From E44-bin88 sp034419075 (lineage in GTDB: Bacteria; Chloroflexota; Dehalococcoidia; Dehalococcoidales; BS750m-G39): a DNA stretch of 49,767 nucleotides. Shown here piece by piece: positions 33,316-40,653 of the stretch. A program made the position numbers and the translations under genes. Location: assembly GCA_034419075.1 (NCBI GenBank), contig DAOULR010000012.1:1-49767 (forward strand), read 5' to 3'. The notes beneath the pieces are model-generated. The model did not search any database, was not told the origin of the DNA, and saw only the letters and a list, made by a program, of their open reading frames with translations. Numbering within the stretch: the first letter of the stretch is position 1; every line of letters begins with the position of its first letter.

Positions 33316-33861
33316 CTAGTCCTTTTTGTATTTCTTCCTTCCCAGCTCGGCGAGGTCTCCACCGTAGATGTCGTTGGCGACCACGGCCGGGAAGTTCTCT
33401 ACTGTCAGCCGCATAACGGCTTCGGGGCCCAGGTCCTCGTAGGCGACAGGCTCTATTTGCCGCACGCTCTTGGCCAGCAAGGCGCCGGCCCCTCCCATGG
33501 TGGCTAGATAAATGGCTTTATGCTTCTTTAGTGCCTTTCTCACCTCGTCCGAACGGTTGCCCTTGCCCATAAAGGCTTTAGCGCCCGCCGCCAGCAGGCG
33601 CGGTGTATAGGCGTCCATACGGCGGCTGGTGGTCGGCCCCGCCGCCCCGATGACCTTCCCTGGCGGCGCCGGCGAGGGCCCCATGTAGTATATCGTCTGT
33701 CCTTTAAGCTCGAAGGGCAGCTTATCGCCGTTGTCCAGCGCCTGGATAATCCTCTGGTGGGCGGCGTCGCGGGCGGTATAGATGACGCCGGAGATATTAA
33801 CTTTAGTTCCGACGGTCAGCTTTTCTCTTACCTCATCGCTAATCGGGGAAGTTATATTCAT
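33316..33861 (-). CDS. Class I fumarate hydratase, beta (C-terminal) subunit
   Basis: Pairs with the alpha subunit to interconvert fumarate and malate. 181 aa: VNISGVIYTARDAAHQRI, GQTIYYMGPSPAPPGKVIGA and GPTTSRRMDAYTP are the conserved blocks of the swivelling domain that closes on the substrate. 4-bp overlap with the alpha gene. L-tartrate dehydratase is a related alternative; neighbours mdh and idh favour fumarase. Confidence 0.9.
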   Translation of the reverse strand: MNITSPISDEVREKLTVGTKVNISGVIYTARDAAHQRIIQALDNGDKLPFELKGQTIYYMGPSPAPPGKVIGAAGPTTSRRMDAYTPRLLAAGAKAFMGKGNRSDEVRKALKKHKAIYLATMGGAGALLAKSVRQIEPVAYEDLGPEAVMRLTVENFPAVVANDIYGGDLAELGRKKYKKD

Positions 33862-34700
33862 AGCGTAATCTCCTTATGACGGGCGCTGTGGCACTGCAGG
33901 TTGACCGCCACGGGCAGGCTGGTGATATGGGTGGGCGCAACCAAAGCGTGCACGGCCAGGGCGGTGGTGCTGCCGCCGAAGCCCATCGGCCCCACCCCCA
34001 GGGCGTTGATTCTGGTCAGCACCTCTTTCTCCAATCCAGCGACCTCAGGGTCGGGGTTTGGGTCCCCAACCTTTCGTAATAGGGCTTTCTTGGCCAGTAG
34101 CATCGCCTGCTCGGACGTCCCCCCGATACCCAGCCCGACGATAACGGGCGGGCAGGGGTCGCCCCCCGCCTCCTCCACAACCCTGGTCACCGTCTCGATA
34201 ACGCCCTGTTTCCCCTGGTTGGGCAGCAGCATGGCTAATCTGCTTTTGTTCTCGGCGCCGCCCCCCTTGGTCATAACCGTAATCTTGAGCCTGTCGCCGG
34301 GCACAATCTCGGTGTGAATAACGGGGGGAGTATTGTCGCTGGTGTTTACCCTCTTGGAGAAGGGCTGGCTGACGATGCTCTTCCTGAGGTAGCCCTGCTC
34401 ATAGCCCCGCCGCACTCCCTCCTCGACGGCCTTATTTAAGTCGCCTTTTATGTGGACATCCTGGCCTATCTCCAGGAAGACGACGGCGGTGCCGCAGTCC
34501 TGGCAGAGGGGTAGTTTTTCCTCCCTGGCGATGCGGGCGTTCTCGATAAGCTGGCTTAGGAAATCGCGGCCCAGCGGGGACTTTTCGGTCTTTTCGGCTT
34601 TTTTGAGGGCGGCGAGCACGTCTGCGCCCAGGTTAAAGTTGGCCTCCTGGCAGAGCTTGGCTACGGCCTGGGTGATGGCGCTGGCTTCAATCTCTTTCAA
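33858..34700 (-). CDS. Class I fumarate hydratase, alpha (N-terminal, [4Fe-4S]) subunit
   Basis: 280 aa. Cluster ligands are expected among Cys66 (LPLCQDCG), the Cys in GGDPCPPVIVGLGIGG and the Cys in NLQCHSARH. MTKGGGAENKSRLAMLLPNQ and GPMGFGGSTTALAVHAL are additional signatures. Oxygen-sensitive enzyme, in keeping with an anaerobe. It is separated from mdh by about 195 bp of repeats, so it may have its own promoter or depend on read-through. Confidence 0.92.
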   Translation of the reverse strand: MKEIEASAITQAVAKLCQEANFNLGADVLAALKKAEKTEKSPLGRDFLSQLIENARIAREEKLPLCQDCGTAVVFLEIGQDVHIKGDLNKAVEEGVRRGYEQGYLRKSIVSQPFSKRVNTSDNTPPVIHTEIVPGDRLKITVMTKGGGAENKSRLAMLLPNQGKQGVIETVTRVVEEAGGDPCPPVIVGLGIGGTSEQAMLLAKKALLRKVGDPNPDPEVAGLEKEVLTRINALGVGPMGFGGSTTALAVHALVAPTHITSLPVAVNLQCHSARHKEITL

Positions 34701-34705
34701 GCCCC

Positions 34706-34785
34706 TCCCCCCAAGGTTTTATTTCCCACCCAACACCCACCCTATAGAGGTGTCACCTCTATAAATTTCTCTCCCCACCCCCTAG
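34706..34785. repeat. Hairpin repeat (CCCACCC family), copy upstream of fumarase alpha
   Basis: CCCCAAGGTTTTATTTCCCA, CCCAACACCCACCC, then hairpin TATAGAGGT-GTC-ACCTCTATA (9 bp) and the tail AATTTCTCTCCCCACCCC. The order of blocks matches 28376-28445, but both stem arms differ in a compensated way. Confidence 0.7.
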
Positions 34786-34792
34786 ACTACGC

Positions 34793-34858
34793 TGTCATTC
34801 TGAGGGAGCGAAACGACCGAAGAATCTTAGGAGACCCTTCGCTCTGCTCAGGGTGACA
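34793..34858. repeat. TGTCATTCTGAG...CAGGGTGACA repeat, copy 3
   Basis: TGTCATTCTGAGGGAGCG, CCGAAGAATCTTAG, AGACCCTTCGCTCTGCTCAG, GGTGACA. Lies in the mdh-fumarase gap beside two other repeat types. Confidence 0.85.
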
Positions 34859-34864
34859 GAGTAA

Positions 34865-34897
34865 ATTGTCATTGCTAGCCGAAGGCGAAGCAATCCT
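34865..34897. repeat. TTGTCATTGC...GAAGCAATC repeat at the mdh 3' end
   Basis: ATTGTCATTGCTAGCCGAAG and GCGAAGCAATCCTA form a short palindrome whose end reaches the mdh stop codon. Related to 28452-28493. Confidence 0.65.
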
Positions 34898-35822
34898 ATC
34901 CCAACTCCAGCTTATCAATCAATAGCTTGATGCCCGCGGCGGAGTCGTATAATTCCCGCTTTTCCTCGGCACTCAAGTCCAGCTCTACTATCTCCTCGAT
35001 GCCCTTTTTGCCCAGCTTCACGGGCACGCCGATGACGCTGTCCTTTATCCCGTACTCGCCGTCGAGGACGGCAGCGCAGGGCAGCACCTCTTTTTTGTCC
35101 TTCATTATGGCCTCGGCCATGCGAGCGATGCCCGCCGAGGGGGCGTAAAAGGCGCTGCCGGTTTTAAGCAGGTCGACGATTTCCCTGCCCCCGTGTCTGG
35201 CACGTTCCACCAGCTTGTCAATGGTCTCTTGGGGCAGAAGCTCGGTGAGGGGCTTGCCCTTGACCGTGGTCAGGCGGGGGATAATCACCATGTCCATCCG
35301 GTGCGCCCCCAGCACCCAGGGGGAGACGTCCTTGGCCGAGACCTTGAGCTCGGCGGCGACGAAGGCGCCCAGGCGGGCGGAATCGAGCATACCTGACATG
35401 CCGACCACCCGGTGGCGAGGAAAGCCGCTGATTTTGTAGGCGAGATAGGTCATGACGTCTAGGGGGTTAGAGACCATGAGAATAACGCAATGCGGCGCAT
35501 GCTTGACGATATTCTTGACGACGTCGCTAACGATCTCGGTGTTGGCCGCCTGAAGCTGGTCGCGGGTCATGCCCGGTTTGCGGAAGAGCCCGGCGGTGAC
35601 GATGACCAGCTCGGAGTCGGCGATATCCTTATAGTCGCTGGTGCCTGATATCTTTATATCGGTTTTGAGGACGGGCGCCGACTGCAAGATGTCCAGCGCC
35701 TTGCCCTCGGCCAGCCCCTCGACGATATCGAGCAGGACGACCTCGGCGTAGCCCCGCTCAGCGATGCGCTGGGCGGTGGATGAGCCCACATTCCCCGCCC
35801 CGATAATGGTAATCTTGGCTAT
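34896..35822 (-). CDS. mdh: Malate dehydrogenase (lactate/malate dehydrogenase family), probable AUA start
   Basis: Interconverts malate and oxaloacetate with NAD. The Rossmann motif GAGNVG, dinucleotide Asp (LLDIVEG), NPLDVMTYLAY, GMSGMLDSARL (catalytic Arg) and GAHRMDMVIIPR (catalytic His) are present. The first standard start in frame (GTG at 35789) lies inside GAGNVG and would destroy NAD binding. The frame read upstream gives AKITIIGAGN preceded by ATA at 35822-35820, which overlaps the idh TAG as ATAG and follows a GAGGGA ribosome site. With that start the length is 308 aa, normal for the family. The AUA start is inferred. Confidence 0.88.
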   Translation of the reverse strand: MAKITIIGAGNVGSSTAQRIAERGYAEVVLLDIVEGLAEGKALDILQSAPVLKTDIKISGTSDYKDIADSELVIVTAGLFRKPGMTRDQLQAANTEIVSDVVKNIVKHAPHCVILMVSNPLDVMTYLAYKISGFPRHRVVGMSGMLDSARLGAFVAAELKVSAKDVSPWVLGAHRMDMVIIPRLTTVKGKPLTELLPQETIDKLVERARHGGREIVDLLKTGSAFYAPSAGIARMAEAIMKDKKEVLPCAAVLDGEYGIKDSVIGVPVKLGKKGIEEIVELDLSAEEKRELYDSAAGIKLLIDKLELG

Positions 35823-36901
35823 TTGGCTTCCCTCATCTTGCTGATTACGGCGTCGGCGACCTGCGAGGTGCCCACGGCCTCGGCGCCGTTGGGTTTCATA
35901 TCGTAGGTGACGTCCTTGCCCTCGGCGATAACGGCGGCGATGGCGTTCTCCAGCCTGTCGGCGGCTTCCTTCTCGTCGAGGTGCCTAAGCATCATCACCC
36001 CGGAAAGCATCATCGACATCGGGTTGACCTTGTTCATCCCCCGGTATTTGGGGGCGCTGCCGTGGGTGGCTTCGAAGATGGCCATGTCGTCGCCCAGGTT
36101 GGCGCCCGGTGCCAGGCCTAATCCCCCCACCAGCCCCGCGCAGAGGTCGGAGATAAGGTCGCCGTAGAGGTTGGGCAGCACCAGCACGTCGAACTGTTGC
36201 GGCCTCTTCACCAGCTGCATGCAGGTGTTGTCCACTATTCTGTCTTCAAACTCGATGTCGGGATATTCTGTAGCTACCTTTCGGGCCGCGGCTAAAAAGA
36301 GCCCGTCGGAAAACTTCATGATGTTGGCTTTGTGAACGGCGGTAACCTTCTTTCGGTCGTGGGAACGGGCGTATTCGAAGGCAAACCTGACGATGCGGCG
36401 GCTGGCCAACTCCGAGATGACCTTCAGGCTGATGCCTGAGTCCTCCCTGACCTCGCTGTCCGTCGCCTCGGCGACCAGATGTCGCAGCCGCTCCGTCTCC
36501 GCCTTGCTCTCCTCGAACTCAATGCCCGCGTAGAGGTCCTCGGTGTTCTCCCTGACCACGACGATATCGACATCTTTGAATGGCGTCGGCGCCCCGGGGT
36601 ATATCTTGCAGGGACGCAGGCAGGCGTAAAGGTCGAGCCTCTTGCGCAGGGCGACATTGACACTGCGGAAGCCCGAGCCAATAGGCGTGGTCACCGGCCC
36701 CTTGATGGCGACACGGTTCTTCCTGATGGAAGCCATGGTGGCTTCGGGCAGTACCGAGCCGAACTCCTCCAGCGCTTCGGCGCCAGCGTAGGCCAGGTCC
36801 CACTTAAAGCGGGCGCCGCTGGCTTCGAGCACTCGTCTCGTTGCCTCGCTGACCTCGGGCCCTATCCCGTCGCCGGGAATAAGGGTGACATTATGAACCA
36901 T
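35819..36901 (-). CDS. NAD(P)-dependent isocitrate/isopropylmalate dehydrogenase family, probable isocitrate dehydrogenase
   Basis: 360 aa. Starts VTLIPGDGIGPEV; substrate region GFRSVNVALRKRLDLYACLR has the S-x-N-x-x-L-R pattern of isocitrate dehydrogenases; ENTEDLYAGIEFE and NLYGDLISDLCAGLVGGLGL complete the family signatures. The NTEDLYAG motif and position beside aconitase-like and malate dehydrogenase genes favour isocitrate over isopropylmalate. Produces 2-oxoglutarate for glutamate synthesis. Overlaps the mdh start by 4 bp. Confidence 0.88.
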   Translation of the reverse strand: MVHNVTLIPGDGIGPEVSEATRRVLEASGARFKWDLAYAGAEALEEFGSVLPEATMASIRKNRVAIKGPVTTPIGSGFRSVNVALRKRLDLYACLRPCKIYPGAPTPFKDVDIVVVRENTEDLYAGIEFEESKAETERLRHLVAEATDSEVREDSGISLKVISELASRRIVRFAFEYARSHDRKKVTAVHKANIMKFSDGLFLAAARKVATEYPDIEFEDRIVDNTCMQLVKRPQQFDVLVLPNLYGDLISDLCAGLVGGLGLAPGANLGDDMAIFEATHGSAPKYRGMNKVNPMSMMLSGVMMLRHLDEKEAADRLENAIAAVIAEGKDVTYDMKPNGAEAVGTSQVADAVISKMREAK

Positions 36902-36922
36902 ATTATTCCTTATTATTTTCCT

Positions 36923-37417
36923 TTAGAGCTTAAAGTCGCCGTGCTTCTGGATGTAGGGGAGAAGTCCCCTCTCCCCCAGTATCTTGAGCATAGCTTCGGG
37001 CAGCTTACCGAAGGTCAACTGCTTCCCATTGGTGATATCTTTTACCGTTCCCTTGGCCAGGTCGACCTCCAGCTCGTCGCCGTCGTTAATGACATCGGTA
37101 TCACATATTAACACCGGAAGCCCCAGATTGATAGCGTTTCTAAAGAAGATACGGGCCACCGACTTGGCCAGAATAGCACTGACCCCAGCCATCTTTATCA
37201 CTAATGGCGCGTGCTCGCGGCTGGAGCCGAGCCCGAAATTGCTGCCGGCGACGACGAAGTCTCCCTTCTTTACCTTGGTGGCGAAGGTCGGGTCGGCGTC
37301 CTCCAGGACGTGCTTGGCCAGTTCGGGCAGGTCGCTCCTCAGGTGGGCCAGCCGCCCCGGCGTAATATGGTCGGTGGAGATGTTGTCGCCGAATTTAAAG
37401 GCTCGTCCCTTAAGCAC
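36923..37417 (-). CDS. LeuD-like hydro-lyase small subunit (aconitase-type role likely)
   Basis: 164-aa swivel-domain subunit. SNFGLGSSREHAPLVIKMAG carries the conserved SSREHA active-site block. The N-terminal KFGDNISTDHITPGR differs from the NTDxIIPAR of true isopropylmalate isomerases and resembles the TTDHISP motif of aconitases and the 2,3-dimethylmalate dehydratase group. With the idh neighbour, citrate-isocitrate isomerisation is the best guess; LeuD cannot be excluded. 8-bp overlap with the large-subunit gene. Confidence 0.8.
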   Translation of the reverse strand: MLKGRAFKFGDNISTDHITPGRLAHLRSDLPELAKHVLEDADPTFATKVKKGDFVVAGSNFGLGSSREHAPLVIKMAGVSAILAKSVARIFFRNAINLGLPVLICDTDVINDGDELEVDLAKGTVKDITNGKQLTFGKLPEAMLKILGERGLLPYIQKHGDFKL

Positions 37418-38666
37418 CGGTCACCTCTCTGGGGTCGATAATCTCGCCGGCGATGGCTGAAGCCGCCGCTGTGGCTGGGCTGGCCAGATAGATAAAGGCC
37501 TCGGGGTTGCCCATCCGCCCCTTGAAGTTTCTGTTAGCCGTGGAAAGGCAGGCCTCCCCATAAGCCAGCACCCCCTGATGCAACCCCAGACAGGCACCGC
37601 AGCCCGGGGGCAGGATTACCGCCCCCGCCTCCAGCAATGTCTTGATGTGGCCGGCGGCGATAGCCTCCAGCAATACTTTAGACGAGGCCGGCGCCACCAC
37701 CAGGCGGGTATCGGGGTGTCGTTTTTTGCCCTTTAATATAGCGGCGGCGGTGGCTAAATCCTCCAACCGACCGTTGGTGCAGGTGCCGATAAAGACCTGC
37801 TGTATTTTAGTCCCCTTAAGCTCCTTAGCCTTGACTACGTTGTCCACCTGGTGGGGCTTGGCCACCATCGGCTCGATAAACCTTAAATCTATACCAACCC
37901 TTTTTTCGTAAACGGCGTCTTTATCCGCCTCAAGAGGCTGGAAATCACCCGCTCGACCCTGCGCCTTTAAATATGCCTGCGTAATCTTGTCCGAGGGGAA
38001 AAGCCCGACTTTGGCCCCCGCCTCCACCGCCATGTTGGCTACGGTGAACCTGTCCGACATGGTCAGGTTGGCCAAGCCGTCCCCACTAAACTCCAGCGCC
38101 TTGTAGGTGGCACCGTCGGCGCCGATGGCGCCGATGAGGTGCAGCACTAGGTCTTTAGCGCTGACTCCCGCCCCGAACTTGCCGTCGATGATTATCTTGA
38201 AGCTTTCGGGCACCCTGAGCCAGGTCTTGCCCAGGGCGAAAACAACGGCCACGTCCGTCGAGCCCATACCGGTGGCGAAAGCCCCCAGCGCCCCCGCGGT
38301 CACGGTGTGGGAGTCGGCGCCGATGACAACGTCCCAAGGTTTGGCTAGGGCTTCGGCCACAATCTGGTGGCAGACACCGCTGCCGACGTCGTATTTAAGG
38401 CAGCCCATATCTTTAGCGAACTGTCGCAAAAGCTTATGGTCGTTGGAAAGCTGGCGGTTGGGGCTGGGGGCGGCGTGGTCGAAAAAGAGCGCCGTCTTTT
38501 CGGGGTTAGCCAGTTTGAACTTGCCGGCCTGGAACTGTCTTACCGTCAGCGGCCCGGTGGTGTCCTGCACAAAGACCAGGTCCACTTTGGATATAACAAT
38601 ATCTCCGGCACAGGCGTCGCCCGCCGACTTTTGCGTCAGAATTTTCTCAGCTAATGTTTTACCCAC
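37410..38666 (-). CDS. LeuC-like hydro-lyase large subunit ([4Fe-4S]; aconitase-type role likely)
   Basis: 418 aa, the length of archaeal-type LeuC/homoaconitase proteins. DHAAPSPN, GADSHTVTAGALGAFATGMG and GTCTNGRLEDL followed by PPGCGACLGLHQG supply the three cluster cysteines. Start is GTG. It lies between biotin-dependent carboxyltransferase genes and small subunit-idh-mdh, so aconitase function is inferred from the pathway, while the family alone would say 3-isopropylmalate or homoaconitate hydratase. Confidence 0.82.
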   Translation of the reverse strand: MGKTLAEKILTQKSAGDACAGDIVISKVDLVFVQDTTGPLTVRQFQAGKFKLANPEKTALFFDHAAPSPNRQLSNDHKLLRQFAKDMGCLKYDVGSGVCHQIVAEALAKPWDVVIGADSHTVTAGALGAFATGMGSTDVAVVFALGKTWLRVPESFKIIIDGKFGAGVSAKDLVLHLIGAIGADGATYKALEFSGDGLANLTMSDRFTVANMAVEAGAKVGLFPSDKITQAYLKAQGRAGDFQPLEADKDAVYEKRVGIDLRFIEPMVAKPHQVDNVVKAKELKGTKIQQVFIGTCTNGRLEDLATAAAILKGKKRHPDTRLVVAPASSKVLLEAIAAGHIKTLLEAGAVILPPGCGACLGLHQGVLAYGEACLSTANRNFKGRMGNPEAFIYLASPATAAASAIAGEIIDPREVTGA

Positions 38667-38681
38667 GTAAAGCCTGTATCT

Positions 38682-40589
38682 CTAGCCGATTATGGCCAGA
38701 ACCTCGTCTCTGGCTACTTTATCGCCGTCTTTGAAATTTATCGTTTTGACCTTCCCCGCCACCGGGGCGGTGATGGCGTTGGCCATCTTCATTGCTTCCA
38801 GGATGAGCACCACGTCGTTAGCCTTGACGGTATCGCCCACCTTTACCTCGTAGCGTATGATAATGCCGGGCATGGGGGCGATGATAGCCGTCTCGCCGGC
38901 CTTGGGCGGCGCTGCCTTGGGCTCGGCCTTCTTAACTTCAGGCGCTTTCTCGGCTGGCTTAGGCGGTGCCGATGTTGGCGGCGCTGTCGTCATCGGTGCC
39001 CCGCCCACCGCCTCCAGCCCGATGTTGAAGACCTTGTCGCCAAAATAGACTCTATAGTTTTGGACTCCACTCTTCACCGGGGCGGCCTGGGTGGCTTCGG
39101 TGATCTTGCCCGTCTTTATCATGGCGATAAGCTCGTCCTCACGCTTTATATCCTCTAGTGTCTTGGGCTTGACCTCAGCGGGTGGCGCCTCCAGCCCGTA
39201 TTTCCAGCGCAAAAAGCGCATCCCCGTGGTTGGGTAGAGAGCATAGATAAGCACGTCGCCGATATCCTTGGCGATGTCCTTGGTTTCTTTCTTGGCTTTC
39301 TCCAGCTCGGGCTCCAGCATGTCGGCGGCGCGGCAGGTGATGGGCTTCTCCCCCCGCGGGTAGCCCTTGAGGGCCAGCTTCTGCACCTTGGGGTCGATGG
39401 GGGCGGGGGGCTTGCCGTAGAGCCCGTAGCAGTAGTCCTTCACCTGGTCGGAGATCATCTTGTAGCGCCCGAATAGGACATTCTGCACCGCCTGGATGCC
39501 CACAATCTGGCTGGTGGGCGTCACCAGTGGTGGGTAGCCCAGTTCCTGGCGCACTCTGGGCAGCTCGGCATAGACCTCCTCGATCTTATCCAGCGCGCCG
39601 GCTTCTCTTAATTGTGCCACCAGGTTGGTTATCATTCCCCCCGGCACCTGGTGCATGAGCACGGCAGTGTCGATGATGGACATCCGGGTCGTGTCCAGAT
39701 AGTCGCGGTATTTGGGGGCGATGGACTCGAAATACTGCCCCAGCTTCAATAAATGGCCTAGGTCTAAGCCCGTGTCTCTGTCCGTCCCCTGGAGGGCGAC
39801 CACGATGGGCTCGACGGCAGGGTGAGAAGAGCGCAGGGCGAAGGGGGCCAGGGCGGTATCGATGATATCGACGCCGGCCTCGATGGCCTTGAGACAACTC
39901 ATGGAGGCCATACCGCTGGTGTAGTGGGTGTGCAGGTGAACGGGTATCTTGATAGCTTTCTTGAGCGCCGTAATCAGCTTAAAGGCGTCGTCGGGCGAAA
40001 TCAGCCCGGCCATGTCCTTGATGCAGAGGCTGTCGGCGCCCATCTTCTCCAGTATCTTGGCTTTGTTGACATAATAATCAATGTTATAGACCGGGCCTCC
40101 CAGCTTGGGCTCGGTTAGCGAATAGGATAGCGAAAGCTGGGCGTGCTTGCCACACTCCTTGATTGCCTTGAGGCTGGCCTCGAAGTTGCGCTCGTCGTTG
40201 AGGGCGTCGAAGACCCGGAAGACGTCAATGCCCACCTCGGCGGCGTGGTGGACGAAGGCGTTGACCACGTCGTCGGCGTAGTTGCGGTAGCCCACCAGGT
40301 TCTGCCCCCGCAGCAGCATCTGCAAGGGAGTGTCGGGCATAAGTTTTTTCAGTACGCGGGGTCGTTCCCAGGGGTCCTCGTTGAGGAAGCGGGTAGGCAC
40401 GTCAAAGGTTGCCCCGCCCCAAACCTCCATGGAGTAATAGCCCGTTTTGTTCATCTCGGGGGCGATTTCGGCCATGTCCTGGGTTATCATCCTTGTCGCC
40501 AGCGAGGACTGGTGTCCGTCGCGCAGGGTAACGTCGGTTATCTTTAACGGGTTCTTGGCGGCTGTCTTCTTTTTTGCTGTTGGCATCAT
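38682..40589 (-). CDS. Pyruvate/oxaloacetate carboxyltransferase with C-terminal biotin domain (PycB/OadA-like)
   Basis: 635 aa: HMGL-like carboxyltransferase barrel (about 15-290) starting TDVTLRDGHQSSLATRM, with the Mn/Zn site residues in HLHTHYTSGMASM; the conserved PYC_OADA domain (about 310-500); an Ala/Pro linker (about 535-570, APPTSAPPKPAEKAPEVKK); and a biotinyl domain with EAMKMANA, Lys601 being the biotin site. It transfers CO2 between biotin and pyruvate/oxaloacetate. No biotin carboxylase or OadB is in the window, so pyruvate carboxylase B, decarboxylase alpha and transcarboxylase 5S roles all remain possible. Confidence 0.9.
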   Translation of the reverse strand: MMPTAKKKTAAKNPLKITDVTLRDGHQSSLATRMITQDMAEIAPEMNKTGYYSMEVWGGATFDVPTRFLNEDPWERPRVLKKLMPDTPLQMLLRGQNLVGYRNYADDVVNAFVHHAAEVGIDVFRVFDALNDERNFEASLKAIKECGKHAQLSLSYSLTEPKLGGPVYNIDYYVNKAKILEKMGADSLCIKDMAGLISPDDAFKLITALKKAIKIPVHLHTHYTSGMASMSCLKAIEAGVDIIDTALAPFALRSSHPAVEPIVVALQGTDRDTGLDLGHLLKLGQYFESIAPKYRDYLDTTRMSIIDTAVLMHQVPGGMITNLVAQLREAGALDKIEEVYAELPRVRQELGYPPLVTPTSQIVGIQAVQNVLFGRYKMISDQVKDYCYGLYGKPPAPIDPKVQKLALKGYPRGEKPITCRAADMLEPELEKAKKETKDIAKDIGDVLIYALYPTTGMRFLRWKYGLEAPPAEVKPKTLEDIKREDELIAMIKTGKITEATQAAPVKSGVQNYRVYFGDKVFNIGLEAVGGAPMTTAPPTSAPPKPAEKAPEVKKAEPKAAPPKAGETAIIAPMPGIIIRYEVKVGDTVKANDVVLILEAMKMANAITAPVAGKVKTINFKDGDKVARDEVLAIIG

Positions 40590-40653
40590 TTGCTCCTCTC
40601 TCCGGGCGTTTGGCCCCTTGCTGGCCCCGGCGTGGGGTAGGCGGTTGCTTCTC

